A stretch of DNA of 64,000 nucleotides from Zygnema cylindricum. Taxonomy: Eukaryota; Streptophyta; Zygnematophyceae; Zygnematales; Zygnemataceae. The translations under genes were made by a program, and so were the position numbers. The notes below the pieces were generated by a model. It did no database searches, was not told the DNA's origin, and saw nothing but the letters and a program-made list of their open reading frames with translations. Below are positions 20,891 to 32,889 of this stretch, one piece after another. Each line of letters begins with the position of its first letter. The first letter of the stretch is position 1. Where the stretch lies: positions 125,518 through 189,517 of the forward strand of contig JBBHKE010002678.1 in NCBI GenBank assembly GCA_037447655.1, given 5' to 3'.

Positions 20891-21637
20891 CAGCAGGTTA
20901 TGGGCCTTTCGTCAAGAATTCCTATCTTCAATGGCCAAAAGTATGCGTATTGGGCGGCGATGGTTGAATCTTTGTTTGAAACTGCTGACTTATAGGGGGT
21001 CTAGGATGGCTCCCTTGATGAAACATATCCGAGCTGGGCGAAAAAGAATTCAACGGCAAGGAACAATCTAATTCTTTATATTTCAGAAAATCTGGTCATA
21101 TCTCGCTTGAAAATGAAGAAGGCGAAGGAGATTTGGACATCATTGAAATCTGCTTTTGAGAAAGACAAAGTCCAAGAGGAGCTCTTGGTGGCTGGAAAAA
21201 TTTGGGGGTACAAATACTCAGGGGGGACTATGGTCGAGTATTGTGAAAAATTTCGAGCACTTATTGATGCACACTCTTCTACTGGGGGGTCATTGCCCGA
21301 GTTTCAACAGGCAACTTTGCTAATTAGAGGACTTCCTAGTAGCATGAAAGGTGTGTTTGCTCAGTTAAAGAGTCATGATAAAGCTAGTTGGTCGTTTCAA
21401 TTAGCATATAATCTTATATTGGAGGAAGAGTCTAATACTAAACTCCTTGAAGGAGAAGGAAAGGTTGAAGCTTTTGCAACAGACTTTGACAAAAGAGCTC
21501 AGTTTAATCAGAATAGGAATCAGTTTAACCAAAATCAGAATCAGTTTAATCAGTTTAATCAAAGGCCAAATAGACAATCTTCTACAGCTTCTTTCTATTG
21601 TTCTGGGAAGGTTCATGGATACAGGTACTGTCTTTAG
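20832..21637 (+). pseudogene. Copia family B gag remnant
   Basis: Reads (K)STSTTTAGSIPATVVVEQQ, then PIFNGQKYAYWAAMVES, MKKAKEIWTSLKSAFEKDK, GTMVEYCEKFRALIDA and LLIRGLPSSM, typical of copia gag (UBN2 type). A Asn/Gln-rich spacer precedes a ruined zinc knuckle (FYCSGKVHGYRYC; normally C-x2-C-x4-H-x4-C). In-frame stops occur near 20992-21001. The start codon has mutated to AAG. Confidence 0.85.
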
Positions 21638-21820
21638 CTGAAAAAGGCTAATGAGACAGGTTTATACAGGCCGGGTTGGCAGCAAAGCCAATATCACAAA
21701 GGCTTTTCTGGAAATCCTACTCGTGCAAATGCTCTCTTTTCAGCTTCTGCAACTGATGCAGATGAGTCTCTGAGCTTCAATGAGCAAGACGAAGCGGATT
21801 TATTTGCTATAGCGGCAGCA

Positions 21821-22147
21821 ATGGAGGGTCCCAAGGATGCAGGATGGATCATGGACACGGGAGCATCGGCCCACATGTGCAAGAACAAGGCGGCTTTTAC
21901 AAATCTGCAGCAAACGCATCCAAAGAGTGTATACTATGCTTGTGGGATGAGTGTTCAAACCTCAGCTCAGGGTGATGTATCTTTAATGGTCGATGTGGGG
22001 GGAAACTCAGTAGAGAGAACTCTTCACAATGTTTTGTATGTTCCAAACATTAAAAATAATATTTTTTCTACATCCTTAGTGGAAAGCAAAGGCTTTGAAG
22101 TCACTTTGAAAGGAGGTAGCAGGTTGTTAGCAAGAAAGGCAAAGTAG
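21821..22147 (+). pseudogene. Copia family B protease remnant
   Basis: Aspartic protease with the active-site word WIMDTGASAHMC intact, followed by LHNVLYVPNIKNNIFS, the usual copia strand. It ends in a stop at 22147 before the integrase, where an intact element would read through. Confidence 0.87.
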
Positions 22148-22176
22148 CAGTAACAAGAACTAGAGATGCTAGCAAA

Positions 22177-23485
22177 ATGTACCGGATGGACATGGCTGAA
22201 TATAAGGAAAATGATGTTCTCTACTCCAGTGTCCAATCTGATAATGAGTTGTGGCATAAGAGGTTAGGCCACATGAATTATGATAGTCTAAAGAAAATGT
22301 TGAATTCGGGAAAAGTTGATGGTGTTTCTCTCACATCTCATCCTATAACTTCATGTGATGGTTGTTCACTTGGCAATATCCACAAATTGCGATTTCCACA
22401 GGTATCAGACCACAGATCAGAAAGGGTTATGCAGCTAATACATTGTGATGTTCTTGGTCCTTCACAAATTGCGTGTTCTTCGTCCTTCACAAGTGGCGTC
22501 GGCAGGAGGCGTCCACTATATGGTCACATTTACAGATGACTACTCGAGGTTCACCGAAGTTTACTTCATGCAACATAAGAGTGAAGTGTTTACTCACTTC
22601 AAACACTACAAAGTGTGGGCGGAAAAGCTTCATGGGGTTCCAATCTTGGCGCTGAGATCGGACAACGGGGGAGAATACACATCGAAGGAATTTGAAGAAT
22701 TTCTCCTTCAAGAAGGTATCTGTCACAATCTTATAGTTCCATATACACTGGAACAGAATGGTGTTTTGTAGAGATTAAATAGGACGGTGACAGAGAGTGT
22801 TCGGTCCATGCTTGCAGATAAAGGGCTAGATTTGAAATTATGGGTTGAAGCACTTAACGATGCTGTTTACATTAGAAATAGAATTGCTTCAAGATTTTAA
22901 AGCACTACACCTTATGAGCTTTGGACAGGAGAAAAACCGGATGTTGGTCACTTTAAAATCTTTGGCAGCAAGTGTTTTATTTTAGATACTTCACAGGATA
23001 GTTGGAAAATGGAGGCTAAAGGCTTACCTGGGATTTTCAGGGGGTATGATGATAATGCGAAAGGATATAGAGTTTTTGTATTGGAGAAACAAAAACTGAT
23101 TATTTCTAGGAATATCCAGATTAAAGATGAACAGGATTCGGTTGACCTTTTTCAAGTTCCAGATCATCCGACCAAGGAAAAGCAGGAATATGTCATCTTT
23201 CACCATACGCAGCAAGTCTACTTTCCACCGGCAAGTGGGACACCTCTTCCTTCCGTTCCTCTAGTGCCTTCGCAAGATGTTTTACCCCAAGTTACAGCTC
23301 ACGAGGAAGACGTGCTTCACAGTCAGTACCAAATCAGGTTACAGTTCAAGCAAAGCATAAAAATCAAAGGTTGTCGAGGATTCCAACCTCAGAATTTCCG
23401 AGGGGGAAAGAGATCTAGCAGCCGTCTGCAAGCAAACTCTCACTTTGCTTTTTCTGCAGCTAAAGAGGAGCCTCTAAGGATCTAA
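22177..23485 (+). pseudogene. Copia family B integrase remnant
   Basis: Begins with the GAG-pre-integrase zinc region (ELWHKRLGHMNYDSL, then CDGCSLGNIHKLRF). The catalytic core has HCDVLGPSQ, MVTFTDDYSRFTEVYF, RSDNGGEYTSKEFEEF and the PYTLEQNGV turn. A frameshift near 22450 and stops at about 22771 and 22900 interrupt it. The C-terminal part gives FKIFGSKCFI, FRGYDDNAKGYRVF. D-D-E residues look present but the frame is broken. Confidence 0.88.
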
Positions 23486-23514
23486 AAGGCCTTCTAATCA
23501 CCTGAGAGAAATCA

Positions 23515-24215
23515 GTGGATCGAGGCGGCAAACGATGAAATGAAGTCTATTTTGGAGGCACAGACATGGGAGCTGGTGGATCTTCCTCCAAGCAGAAAAG
23601 CCATCGGCAGCAAATGGGTATTTCAAGGTGAAGCTGAACCCGGACAACACCATCGAAAGGTATAAGGCCAAACTAGTGGCCAAGGGGTATAATCAAAAAG
23701 AAGGTACTCGAAATCTCAAGCTTGTACTCGGAGGAGGAGAGGTGAAAATACAGACATGGAGCGATGCTAACTATGGAGACATGCCAAGCTGGAAATCTAC
23801 GATCGGCTTTGTTTTGAAGATTGGAGATGGAACTTGCTGCTCGAGTAGCAAATTACAAAAGTTTACAGCTCAATCCACAATGGAGTCAGAATATATGGCA
23901 TCAGCTTCCGCCCTCAAGGAGCTCCTATGGGTCAAGTCCATTTTACAAGAGCTTGGGTATATGCAAACTGGTCCTCAAGCTATCTAGTGTGACAACCAGG
24001 CAGCCATTGCAATTACTTCTTGCCCCAGCCATCACTTTAAGAGAAAACACATGGATGTTAGACTTCACTTTGTTAGAGAAAAAATACTTGCAAAAGTCAT
24101 TAAATTTTGTTTTTTACCGGATGAGAAGATGGTGGCTGACATGTTAACATAAGCCCTTCTTGCTCCTAAGTTACAATTTTGCAGAGATGCTATTAGACTA
24201 AGTGAGTAACTGAGT
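23515..24215 (+). pseudogene. Copia family B RT/RNase H remnant with internal deletion
   Basis: Reverse transcriptase opens NDEMKSILEAQTWELVD and reaches KAKLVAKGYNQKEGT, then jumps at about 23707 into the linker before RNase H (VKIQTWSDANYGDMPSWKS). The catalytic YVDD region is missing altogether. RNase H follows: CCSSSKLQKFTAQSTM, then CDNQAAIAITSCPSHHFKRK, with a TAG at 23985. The domain loss makes this element non-autonomous. Confidence 0.88.
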
Positions 24216-24232
24216 CTAAAGATTTAGGGGAG

Positions 24233-25262
24233 TGTTGTAATTTATAAATCTTTATTTTAGTAAATAGGGGTAAAAATAACTTAGAGTATTTTCGAAGTAG
24301 TCTACTATAATACTAACCTTAATTAGCGTTACAGTAGCAAAAAGTACAGCAGAGTGTATTATACTTTTACAGATACACGTGTCGACAAAAGAACGTAAGC
24401 AGGTTTTACGGAGTGGCGTCAACAGTCAGCCACACGCGTCACGCAGTTGACGATTTGATTCACAGGATCGAATGAACGGGATCTGAACCGGGTATTCCGG
24501 AAATATATGGTACAGTTGGACGGTACCATCGTTGATTGATTTTTTTCCAACGGACGCGATTCACTTGGGGCCACAAGCGTGACTTACAAGGGACCACAAG
24601 CGTGATTCACGTGGGACCACAAGTGACGAAGTACTCAGGTGCTTCGTACTACACGACCACATTCGGTTGGACTTTAGCGACTACCGCTGACTAAGCATTT
24701 GGAACGTTTTGTGTACGGTTGGAACGTTTTGTGTACGGTTCAATATCTGGAAATATTTGAATAACATTGTTTTGTAGTTTAGTGTAATAAAAAATAGTGT
24801 TCCATTAATCAAGTTTTTAGAAAACAATAATTAGGGTTCTGAGGTACAGTGACGTACAGGTAGGATGCATTGTTGTTAGTCAAGATAATAACCGTAGTAA
24901 CGGTTACCCAAATTAGTGTAGATCATTAGATACAGAGTGTGAGTATATAACTTAGGACTTAGCCAATTTTGTTGCATCCAGTTTTGGGAATATGATTTTC
25001 TATGGGCAGTTTTTGGGAAACTTCTAGACGTCATATCTTATGATTTACTTGGTCATTTGGGCTGCAATTTTGGGAGTTGTCAGTTTACTGTATTATGTAT
25101 CATTCTAGGAAATTTGAGGCAAATTGGTCTTCTGAGTCATATTTGGTGTAAGCTGAAAGTTGGCTGTTGAGTAGTTGTTTGATAGCTTTTGCTGTTTTCC
25201 ATGTCTACTTCCGCTACTACTGCTGGTTTCCCTCCTGCAACGGTGGTTGTAGAACAACAGGT
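24233..25262 (+). mobile_element. Copia family B second LTR, leader and gag head
   Basis: Preceded by the polypurine run TTTAGGGGAG. The LTR (24233-24976) is followed by leader sequence and an ATG-initiated gag start (MSTSATTAGFPPATVVVEQQ at 25201-25260) that breaks off at CAGGT. A normal 3' LTR is not followed by gag, so this is a shared LTR of two tandem elements, the second one truncated. Confidence 0.8.
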
Positions 25263-25339
25263 AACGTTGCATCAGGCGAAAAGTGGGAAGTTTATAGAAA
25301 TCCACGACTCTTCGTACCAAATCGTACCGGCTATTTTGT

Positions 25340-25530
25340 TTTTATACGAAAAACAACATTACAGAGAATCGTACCAATACTCTTCGAAGGTCTTGGAGGT
25401 AATATTGGCCGTCAGGTGTTCATCTGCGAGCAGTTCGCTTCATTTTTCTTTGTAATTGTCAACCCACCTCGAAGAGGTGGGTTGGCAGATACAAAAAAAA
25501 AAAATTGTGACACGTTGGACGATTAAGCTA
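25340..25530 (+). repeat. Hairpin-bearing dispersed repeat, copy 1
   Basis: Homologous to 60930-61190 read on the other strand; shared words include AAAACAACATTACA, TTCATCTGCGA and the hairpin CAACCCACCTC-GAA-GAGGTGGGTTG at 25460-25484. Both copies can be read as ...VNPPRRGG / VNPPRAGG... in equivalent frames. Nature unknown; no transposase or tRNA head seen. Confidence 0.6.
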
Positions 25531-26089
25531 CGTGTTATGATGGAAAACCAACGAAAAATCTTAAGATTTGCACATGACACGCGCTTTCCAAAACACAACC
25601 GAAAATAAAAACGAAATTTCGTAACATTCTTTCGTCACGCTATTTTTGGTATCTTTTGTTCGTCACACTATTTCTCTCAAAGGACTTTCGTGATGTTCGA
25701 AAACATAAACCCTAAAAAATGAGTTGGCGTACTGACTGGCGTCTGCAAAAAGTATAAAAGTTATGTCGTATGATTACTTCTTACGCACGTACATGGTAAG
25801 AAAGTGAAGATTTGAAGTCAAGTTTGTCGGTGTTAGAAATCTGAAAGATAATCAACATCGGATCGTAGCTTGCGTGGCACCAGTCAATTTAGAACACGTG
25901 GCTTACAGACTCTCCGTGATAGAACATCGACTCAATCTACCCGGTCTGTAGAGTTGGCCGTACAATTACAGAAACGTCTGATGGACCTTCACTCGTACAA
26001 TTACAGAAACGTCTGATGGAACTTCACCATAAGTGAACAGAAGAGACAGCCCCCTGCAAAAGATAAGCGGTCAAGTCTAGGAGATAAGC
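25531..26089. other. Non-coding, no gene seen
   Basis: Rich in ACGT/CGTAC words with no exon or clear repeat, except a direct duplication of CGTACAATTACAGAAACGTC at about 25950 and 25995. Confidence 0.5.
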
Positions 26090-26958
26090 GGTCAAGTTTA
26101 GGATTTGATCCAGTGACCTTCCGAATGACCGTCGTACGGCATAGCCGTCCGCCTTATTTGGTAGGTCTTGATGAAGCGTTACGTATATGGGGTACAACAT
26201 TTATTTAATTTTAGACAACACGATATGTTTCATTTAACAACTTACGGGACAAATTGAACATGGAAATGGACCGGACCGCAAGAAATCTGGCCCGCACGGA
26301 ATTTACGAAAAGATATCTCATTTTGATGGAAAAAATCAAATGTCAATCTCAGATCGAACGGCTCACAGTGGAGCCGATCTAACAGAGTAGACATTTGGCG
26401 GTTTGCGGAGCTAATGTCGGCGGGTGACACGTTGTAGGCCATGAGTGGACAATAGATATTAAGGGAGGAGCAACTACGGCTCAGGAACTAACGGATGTCA
26501 ACGGGACGGCCATGCCGTAACATGGCCGTACAAGAAGTACAACGACACCTCTACCTTCTTGTACCTTACAGTTTTCTGATTGGTCGAGTACAATAGTAGT
26601 AGGGGGTTTAGAGAGGGAGTTTAGGACTTAGACCTTTTTGAAGCACCTCTCTCTCTCAGACCTTTTGTATTTATAGGCCATCTTTGGCCAGCCATAACTT
26701 AATGCTCAGGGGAGCAAATTCACTGATTTTTTTTGCATTCGACTCATGGGAGCCATAACTTAATGCTCACGAGAGCAATTTCAGTGATTATTTTTGCATT
26801 CGACTCATGGGAGTCAGGCCTTCACAGGGGTGAAGGTAGTCAGAATATTTTCGTGCCAGTGTGACCCTTATTCAGTGTGATTGTCAAACGGGCAAATATT
26901 ATCCTAGAGGCTTTATATAAACTGGACATTCTGTGGGCCAATGGAGGTCACAGAATTA
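26090..26958 (+). mobile_element. Copia family A LTR, 3' piece
   Basis: Aligns with 15560-16560 and 18320-19074: antisense tRNA-like part (26105-26165), GATTGGTCGAGTAC, TTTAGGACTTAGAC (26620), TATTTATAGGCCATCTTTGGC (TATA box), GCCAGCCATAACTTA and CTGTGGGCCAATGGAG. A tandem duplication of about 63 bases occurs inside it (26691-26815). With 19739-19868 it may form one LTR split by family B. Confidence 0.68.
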
Positions 26959-26984
26959 CAAAACAATCTAGGTTCGGTTGTCCG

Positions 26985-27240
26985 TCTCTCTCTGCTTCAC
27001 CCTCCCTCTCTCCATCTCCCTCTCCCCCTCTCCCTCTCTCCCTCTCTCACCCTTTTCCTCTCCCTGTTTCCTTCTTCCTATCTTTACCTCTCCCTCTTCC
27101 TCTCCCTCTCCCTCTCCCTCTCCTCTCTATATCTCTCCCTCCCTCTCCCTCTCCCTCTCCTCTCCCTCTCCCTCTCCTCCCTATCTCCTCCCTCCCCTCT
27201 CCCTCCCTCTCCCTCTCCCTCTCCCCTCCCTCTCGCATCT
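26985..27240. repeat. CCCTCT low-complexity tract
   Basis: Irregular (CCCTCT)n of about 250 bases. Open frames in all frames here are repeat translations. Confidence 0.92.
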
Positions 27241-27930
27241 TAGCGCAATACATCTTCAAACGTACTTAAAACGGAGCGTAATTCGAACCGATAAATCGTC
27301 CAAATTTGTGGACGCCCAATTCTCAACAATGAATCTAACACAAAGTAGTTTTACATTGTTTTTGAGATATAATTGAGACTTAATCCTCTCTCAAAAACCT
27401 TAAAAAACCTTGTCCTAAGTTGGGATGTAGTACCTAACTTTAATGGTGATGAGTAGTCCAAGAAGTTGAATCGATTCAAATTATCTTTTTTTAATTTTTC
27501 TTTTTTGCTTTCGGACATTGAACTTACATTCCTGTATCCAAAATTGTCAAAATATTGAGTTTTAAGTTATTCCACCAAAAATCGAAAGGGTGTCCAAGTT
27601 AGTTTGAAACTCAAACAAGCTTCTAATGCATTCAAAGTTTGTCTATTTAGGGATTCAATTGACCCAATTGACCCCTCAACATGCGGCTAGAATAAGCCAA
27701 ACTTTAAATTTATAAAATTGTTTTTTTTTTGTCCCTTAAAATGGTGGAAACGACCAATTTTTGTTGTCGTTTTTTGAAAAATAACCGCCAAGATGTTATT
27801 AGATAATCCAATTAGGAATTCGAAGAAGAATCTTCTTAAATGCTCCGAAATTCGTGTCCGAATCAGAGATAACGCAGTAAACATAATCAAAACGTCTACA
27901 ACTGTCACACTATATACGATGTCATTTGGA

Positions 27931-29340
27931 AAAAAAAAAGATTTTATTACCAAATTCGCGATGGTTAAACCATCTCAATACAAAATGTGATTGAAATGGA
28001 AAATTGTTCACTATTATTAAAGGCTACAGCTGGAAAAACCCACAAGTAACAAACCCAAAAGTAAGAACAAAAACAACACTAGCTGAATAACACAAAAAAT
28101 AAAAACATTGAGAACAAGAAAAACAAAAACAAATACCAAAACCAAATTATGAGAGCACCAAAAACCACGGTATACTCAAGCTCTAAAACCTATAACAAAT
28201 CCACACTAAAGGTCGAAACGACAAATATCATCAACGTGCACTGTGTGGCGCGGAAGTAAATCTTGCAATCCACGACCATCGGTCACCACCGTGCTTTGTC
28301 GGATAAGGATTGACGCTTAAGACAGATACGTTGGCGGTAAAAAGTAGACATAAGAGTTGGGGAAGGGCTGTCATGTCCTATAGCTTCAAAAGAACAACAA
28401 GCGCAAATTCTGATGAAGCTGTCGAACGTCGAGTCCAAGATCCCAAATATCTCCACCACAAATGGTGTGAAGCTGTCAGGTGGGTCTCGGTGAGCCTAAT
28501 CGCATTCTTTAGAGGCCGCTGCATCCTGAACCGCAACACCCGTATGTAATGCTGCACGCGGGGTAGCTGGGGATCCCATAGGGTCGGTGAGAACTACATC
28601 CCCTAATGTTTCCTTTGCACGAGATTCACGCGAGGGCCGCGTCCACCCTTAGATTGAGAGCGTGGATGAAGGATATGCGAGACCTCACGTTTCACTGTGT
28701 ATCCTTCTTTACTACCCACAAATCGATTGCATCGCGAACCATATCATGTGTCGCTGTGAGCTCCCATTCGTGTGAACAACGGAGCAAATGGACGCTCTAC
28801 TCATCGATAATTTGGCCACAAAGACAACGTGGCTTGCTCAAGAGAGAGGGGTGTTGCAAGCCGAGACGTAAGCGGAGTGCAAAAAAAAATGTTGAGAAGA
28901 AGCGGAGTGATGCAAAGAGTGGAGTAGCGACGAGTCAAGCCCCTGCACTTGGTCCCGAATAAGACAGAAGTCGAGCCCGCGGATCAGCCGTAGGCAAAGC
29001 CTCAAAGAGGTTCTTGAAATCGGCGGTGGCTACCTTATCGGTGATATGTTGTTGCACCCGGGAATGACTGTTGGTGATAAGGGAAGAGAATGGAGGAACG
29101 ATATCTTGGGCCTCGGCCGATAGAAGCAGATGTGTATACAATAACGATTGCTGAAAAGATAACGAGCCTTCGTCGGCGGAGAGTCCGCATGGGAAGATAG
29201 GACTGTCGTCCGCCATAAACCTCTAACTAATGGTAGATGCCACTAGAGCCCAACTTCCCAAGTAAGCGGCTGACGCGATGGTGGCTGTATGACCCACAGA
29301 CCAAAGACCCCAGAGAAAAAGTGGTCAACTCTCATTGGCA
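27931..29340 (-). pseudogene. LINE, 3' part of reverse transcriptase ORF and tail
   Basis: On the minus strand, from about 29340 downwards, the frame reads LWGLWSVGHTA, ASAAYLGSWALVASTI, MADDSPIFPCG..., then LRLRLGLQHPSL, KPRCLCGQIIDE, HLLRCSHEWELTATHDMVRD. This is the usual end of a plant LINE polyprotein after the RT domain: a CxC...H...C zinc-binding motif then THDxVRD. It continues to FVVEIFGILDSTFDSFIR and ends in a 3' UTR with AATAAA near 27940. Stops and frame changes (for example TGA near 28812) show it is dead. The 5' side, including the RT catalytic core, is missing, as in typical 5'-truncated insertions. Confidence 0.82.
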
Positions 29341-30614
29341 CCCGCAAACTTCTCGAACTCAGAATTTTAGGTAAACGACAAATATTTTCAATATGGATCA
29401 TACATAGAAACATAGCCTAAATGTTTTCTGGTTTGCCGTCAATAAAACGGCCCTCATAATGTATCCCAAAACTGAAAACTTGATTTGTTTAAAGCGTAAA
29501 TTAAAGAACGACACGTGGGATAAAAAACGTCCAAATCGGAGAAATATGGACGCGGCTGGGTCCCAAAACGTGGAGCGCATAATTTCGGCCAAAATTTAAG
29601 AAAACTTTAATTTTGGCGTTTTGGCAAACCATGACACACGTCCTTAAAATTATAATTTGATTGGACGTGATATTTTTTTTTCCCTTGTAGGTCTCGGTCC
29701 CGTTAACTCGACGTGAACGTAAAAAGTGCATTATTACAATTTTTATTATTATTACATTATCTGTACGAATTCCGTTCTCGATCTTAAAAAAGTACATATT
29801 TACGTTTGTTTTAAAGGAATTGAAATATCCGTTCGCTGTTCACGATCAGAAAGTTTTGTCCTTTACCGGATATTCGGAGAAACGACTCAGGTCTTGTCTT
29901 AATAGAGAGATCCAATCTTCTGTTTGAAGGACAGTACTAGGACTTGCCGTCGCCGATAATTATTGATGTTAAAGAAAATCCCGGCCGTCAGATAAAAATC
30001 TGGATGTATCGGTTAAAAAGTACAATTGCGTTAATGGTACAGCATTCGAGAATCTGACATTTATAATTTAATAATTTATTTCTCTGCTGGAGGAGGTGGC
30101 TAGCCGCCGGGTGGCGGGTTTTCCTAGGGTTTCTTTATTAGGGTTTGTTTACGATTTTTATTAGGGTTTTTTATTAAGATTTTTTTTAGGGTTTTTTCTT
30201 AGGGCGGCGGTCGATGCATTTTTTATTAGGACCGAGTTTGGTACAATAAATTATAAGGATTCCGTACGAATATAGTTTCTTGGTAAAAGCTTTAAGGGAA
30301 AACTTTTGGAAAGAGGAATTTTCACTTGAAGCAAGAGTTTACGTCAACAAGTACTATAACGTACATTTTTCGTACGGACTAGGTACGTATTGACAACAGA
30401 AAATATGTAGTACTTTCTTGCCGTCAATTTGTACCAAGTCTGTACTGGCTTTGTATACTTTTGTAGCTGCTGACGTCACCCTTTGCGCTACTTAAAAATC
30501 GCTCTAATGAAAAGTATTTTCCAAGTTTAAATACGGAAAATAAAAACGCAGAAAAGTGAATAAATGTTTTCGTTTGTTTCAACGGCCAAATAGTCCAACT
30601 ATATTATTATATAC
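29341..30614. other. Non-coding, with degenerate telomere-like patch
   Basis: No gene seen. Between 30118 and 30215, TTATTAGGGTTT, TTTTTAGGGTTTTTT and TTCTTAGGG recur every 15-25 bases, reminiscent of the plant telomere unit TTTAGGG but diverged. Confidence 0.5.
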
Positions 30615-31158
30615 TACACCGCCAATCGCTATTAGCGTTGTGTACGCTAATCCCGTCCCGCTTTTTTTTTGTTTTATTCTCAAATAGCGTAGTTTATTCT
30701 ATTTTTTTCTTTATTCTATTTAGGGTTATATTCAGTACGTTGTCTCTTAAATAGAGTGGTGTACGGTCAGTGTCAGACCGTACATTAATGTACCTTTTTA
30801 AGTTAAAAATTACAATAAATTAGTTTTAGTAACCGCGGACGCATGAGAATGTGCGTTCTAAAAAGGAAAAAAAACCAGGTCGTAAAAAATCCCGCTCGCA
30901 CATATTCGTCCGACAGCCGCGTTTCGACCGTGTGAATGTACGATTTGTGTACGATTTGTCAGATTTTGTACGGAAACTTATATTAGTGTAAGCATGTTTG
31001 CGACCGACATTTTTTTTTTCAAAGATCCAAATTACCATAATCAAACAATTAGAATGTATGATTTTTTCCAAAATTTTCAAATTCTTAAATAGCGTACACC
31101 ACGGTAATTATTTGTATATGCTAATGAAACCTACACGCTAATAGCGATTGGCGGTGTA
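30615..31158. mobile_element. MITE with perfect TIRs, TACAC family, 544 bp
   Basis: Both ends carry the same 24-bp inverted repeat beginning TACACCGCCAATCGCTATTA. The outer TA on each side is the likely target duplication (shown for the sister element at 61397). The interior is AT-rich, non-coding and partly self-complementary. TA duplication and size suggest a Tc1/mariner-type non-autonomous element. Confidence 0.92.
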
Positions 31159-32886
31159 CAGAAGAAGTTTTTTTACACGTGTGGTTTCACTTTTATATAT
31201 AGATTTCTGTTTTTTTAGACCAGTTTAAAGAACAAACTCCATAATAACATAGTACGGTAAAAAATACCGTTAGTTGTTACGAATATTCGAATCTGCCGCC
31301 AAAATCTTTTTCCTTTGACGTCTGCTGTCAAAATTTTTGACAGTGCCGAATTTTCAGAGTCGAACGCTGGAGATAAATTCGACGTTGCAACGTACGCTTT
31401 TACGGTATGAAATTAATTGACGGCGTTTAGCCGGCCGGCACTATTTTGTGAATGCGACATGAAAACGTTATTACGCAATTTGTATTTTTATTCGCCGATC
31501 TTTGACCGTGTTTCCGAATCGGCCGATAGAAACGACAGAAATGTCAAATAGTGACAGGGTGGTACGTACGATTGGATTGTATGATCCATTCGGGACTTAC
31601 AAGTGACAGATTACGTCATTCTTAACGCCTATCTGCGTAATTTCGCCCTTTCGTCTTCAATACTGCGATTGTCCATATTCACTTTTCAGCGTTGTCGGTT
31701 TCTGCCGCTTGTGGATGGTTTTCGTTCGAAGGAAAAGTCCAAAGAACGATGACGTCGTCGAAAGAATTCTCAGATCGGAGCAGAATATGTGTTGGCATGT
31801 CCGCTGGAAAGAAACATGTGAAGGTTCAGCGATTGACAGGGCGAATAACGGTATTTGGTGCCACGTGGCATCTTAGCAGCGCTAAATTTCCTGACGGTCG
31901 AGATCACCATCGTCAGTTTGCGACCATATTCGTCTGCCTCACGAGATTGCTAGCTGGAATAGCCACGTAGGCAGAATTTTTGGCTGGACTTTACGCATGC
32001 GGCCAATCTCAACTTCTTACGTGTTTCTTTTTTGTCAACGAATCCTAGCGGCTTTTTGGACGTTCTTACATCTTTTATTTAATTGACGGCCGTTAAATTG
32101 GCATTTTGCAAATTATGGCACACGGAAACCCACAGTCAATGATATTATTAATTATGTAAACTATATTCCGCTGTGACGTTACGAATAGATCGATCTCCCA
32201 AAGTCCAAACATTTCCGAGTCTGGCTAAAAAACAAAAATAGTGTCGGTTCTACGCCGGCAGTTTGCACCGCATACGACAAGAAGATCGTGGAGTACGTCT
32301 CCTTTTCCATAACTTTTGTACTTTTAGATGACGTGTAACTTTGTGGAGGTCGTTGTGGACCTTCCAATGAGATCCGATGTAAAATATTTGCTACAGTAAA
32401 TTTCAAACCCTAACACAATTTCAATTTCTTTCACATTGAAACTCTATTTAATGTGTACAATTTAATGGCCGAGGCCGAACGTGGACTTTCTGGTCAATGT
32501 TTTCCAAAATTTCCACACAGAAACCCATTTTTCAAACGACCAGTAGATTCGTAGTTGATCGAAGATCGTTAATTTTTTCCAGGTGCGAAAACCCTAATTA
32601 TTAAGAAAAGGAGAAGAGTGAAAATTTGCAACCGGCTGTAAAAGCGTTTTCCTAAACGACGAAAATACGAATTCAAAATTTCAAGCGGCACGGTTGCGAT
32701 GCAATAACGACGCAAATGCCCAAAAGCGACAAAACCGTACGAGAATTAACCGTTTAAAGCCGTTTCTTTTATTCCGTGCGCACGTCGATTTGCGAACCAG
32801 ATGAATCATCCGTCGATTACTTTTCAATTCAATAGTAAATTGATGCAGATTTCCGTGTTTTATCCGCTATACGGTAAATCTTAGAG
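31159..32886. other. Non-coding, no gene seen
   Basis: Moderate GC with many CGTAC and ACGT words. Short open frames (for example 31692-31970) have no family resemblance or splice support. Confidence 0.45.
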
Positions 32887-32889
32887 TTA

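Noticed and set aside
28606-28962. 118-codon plus-strand open frame as a host gene
   Set aside because: It is antisense to the LINE C-terminal region, whose zinc motif and THDMVRD words are clear on the minus strand.
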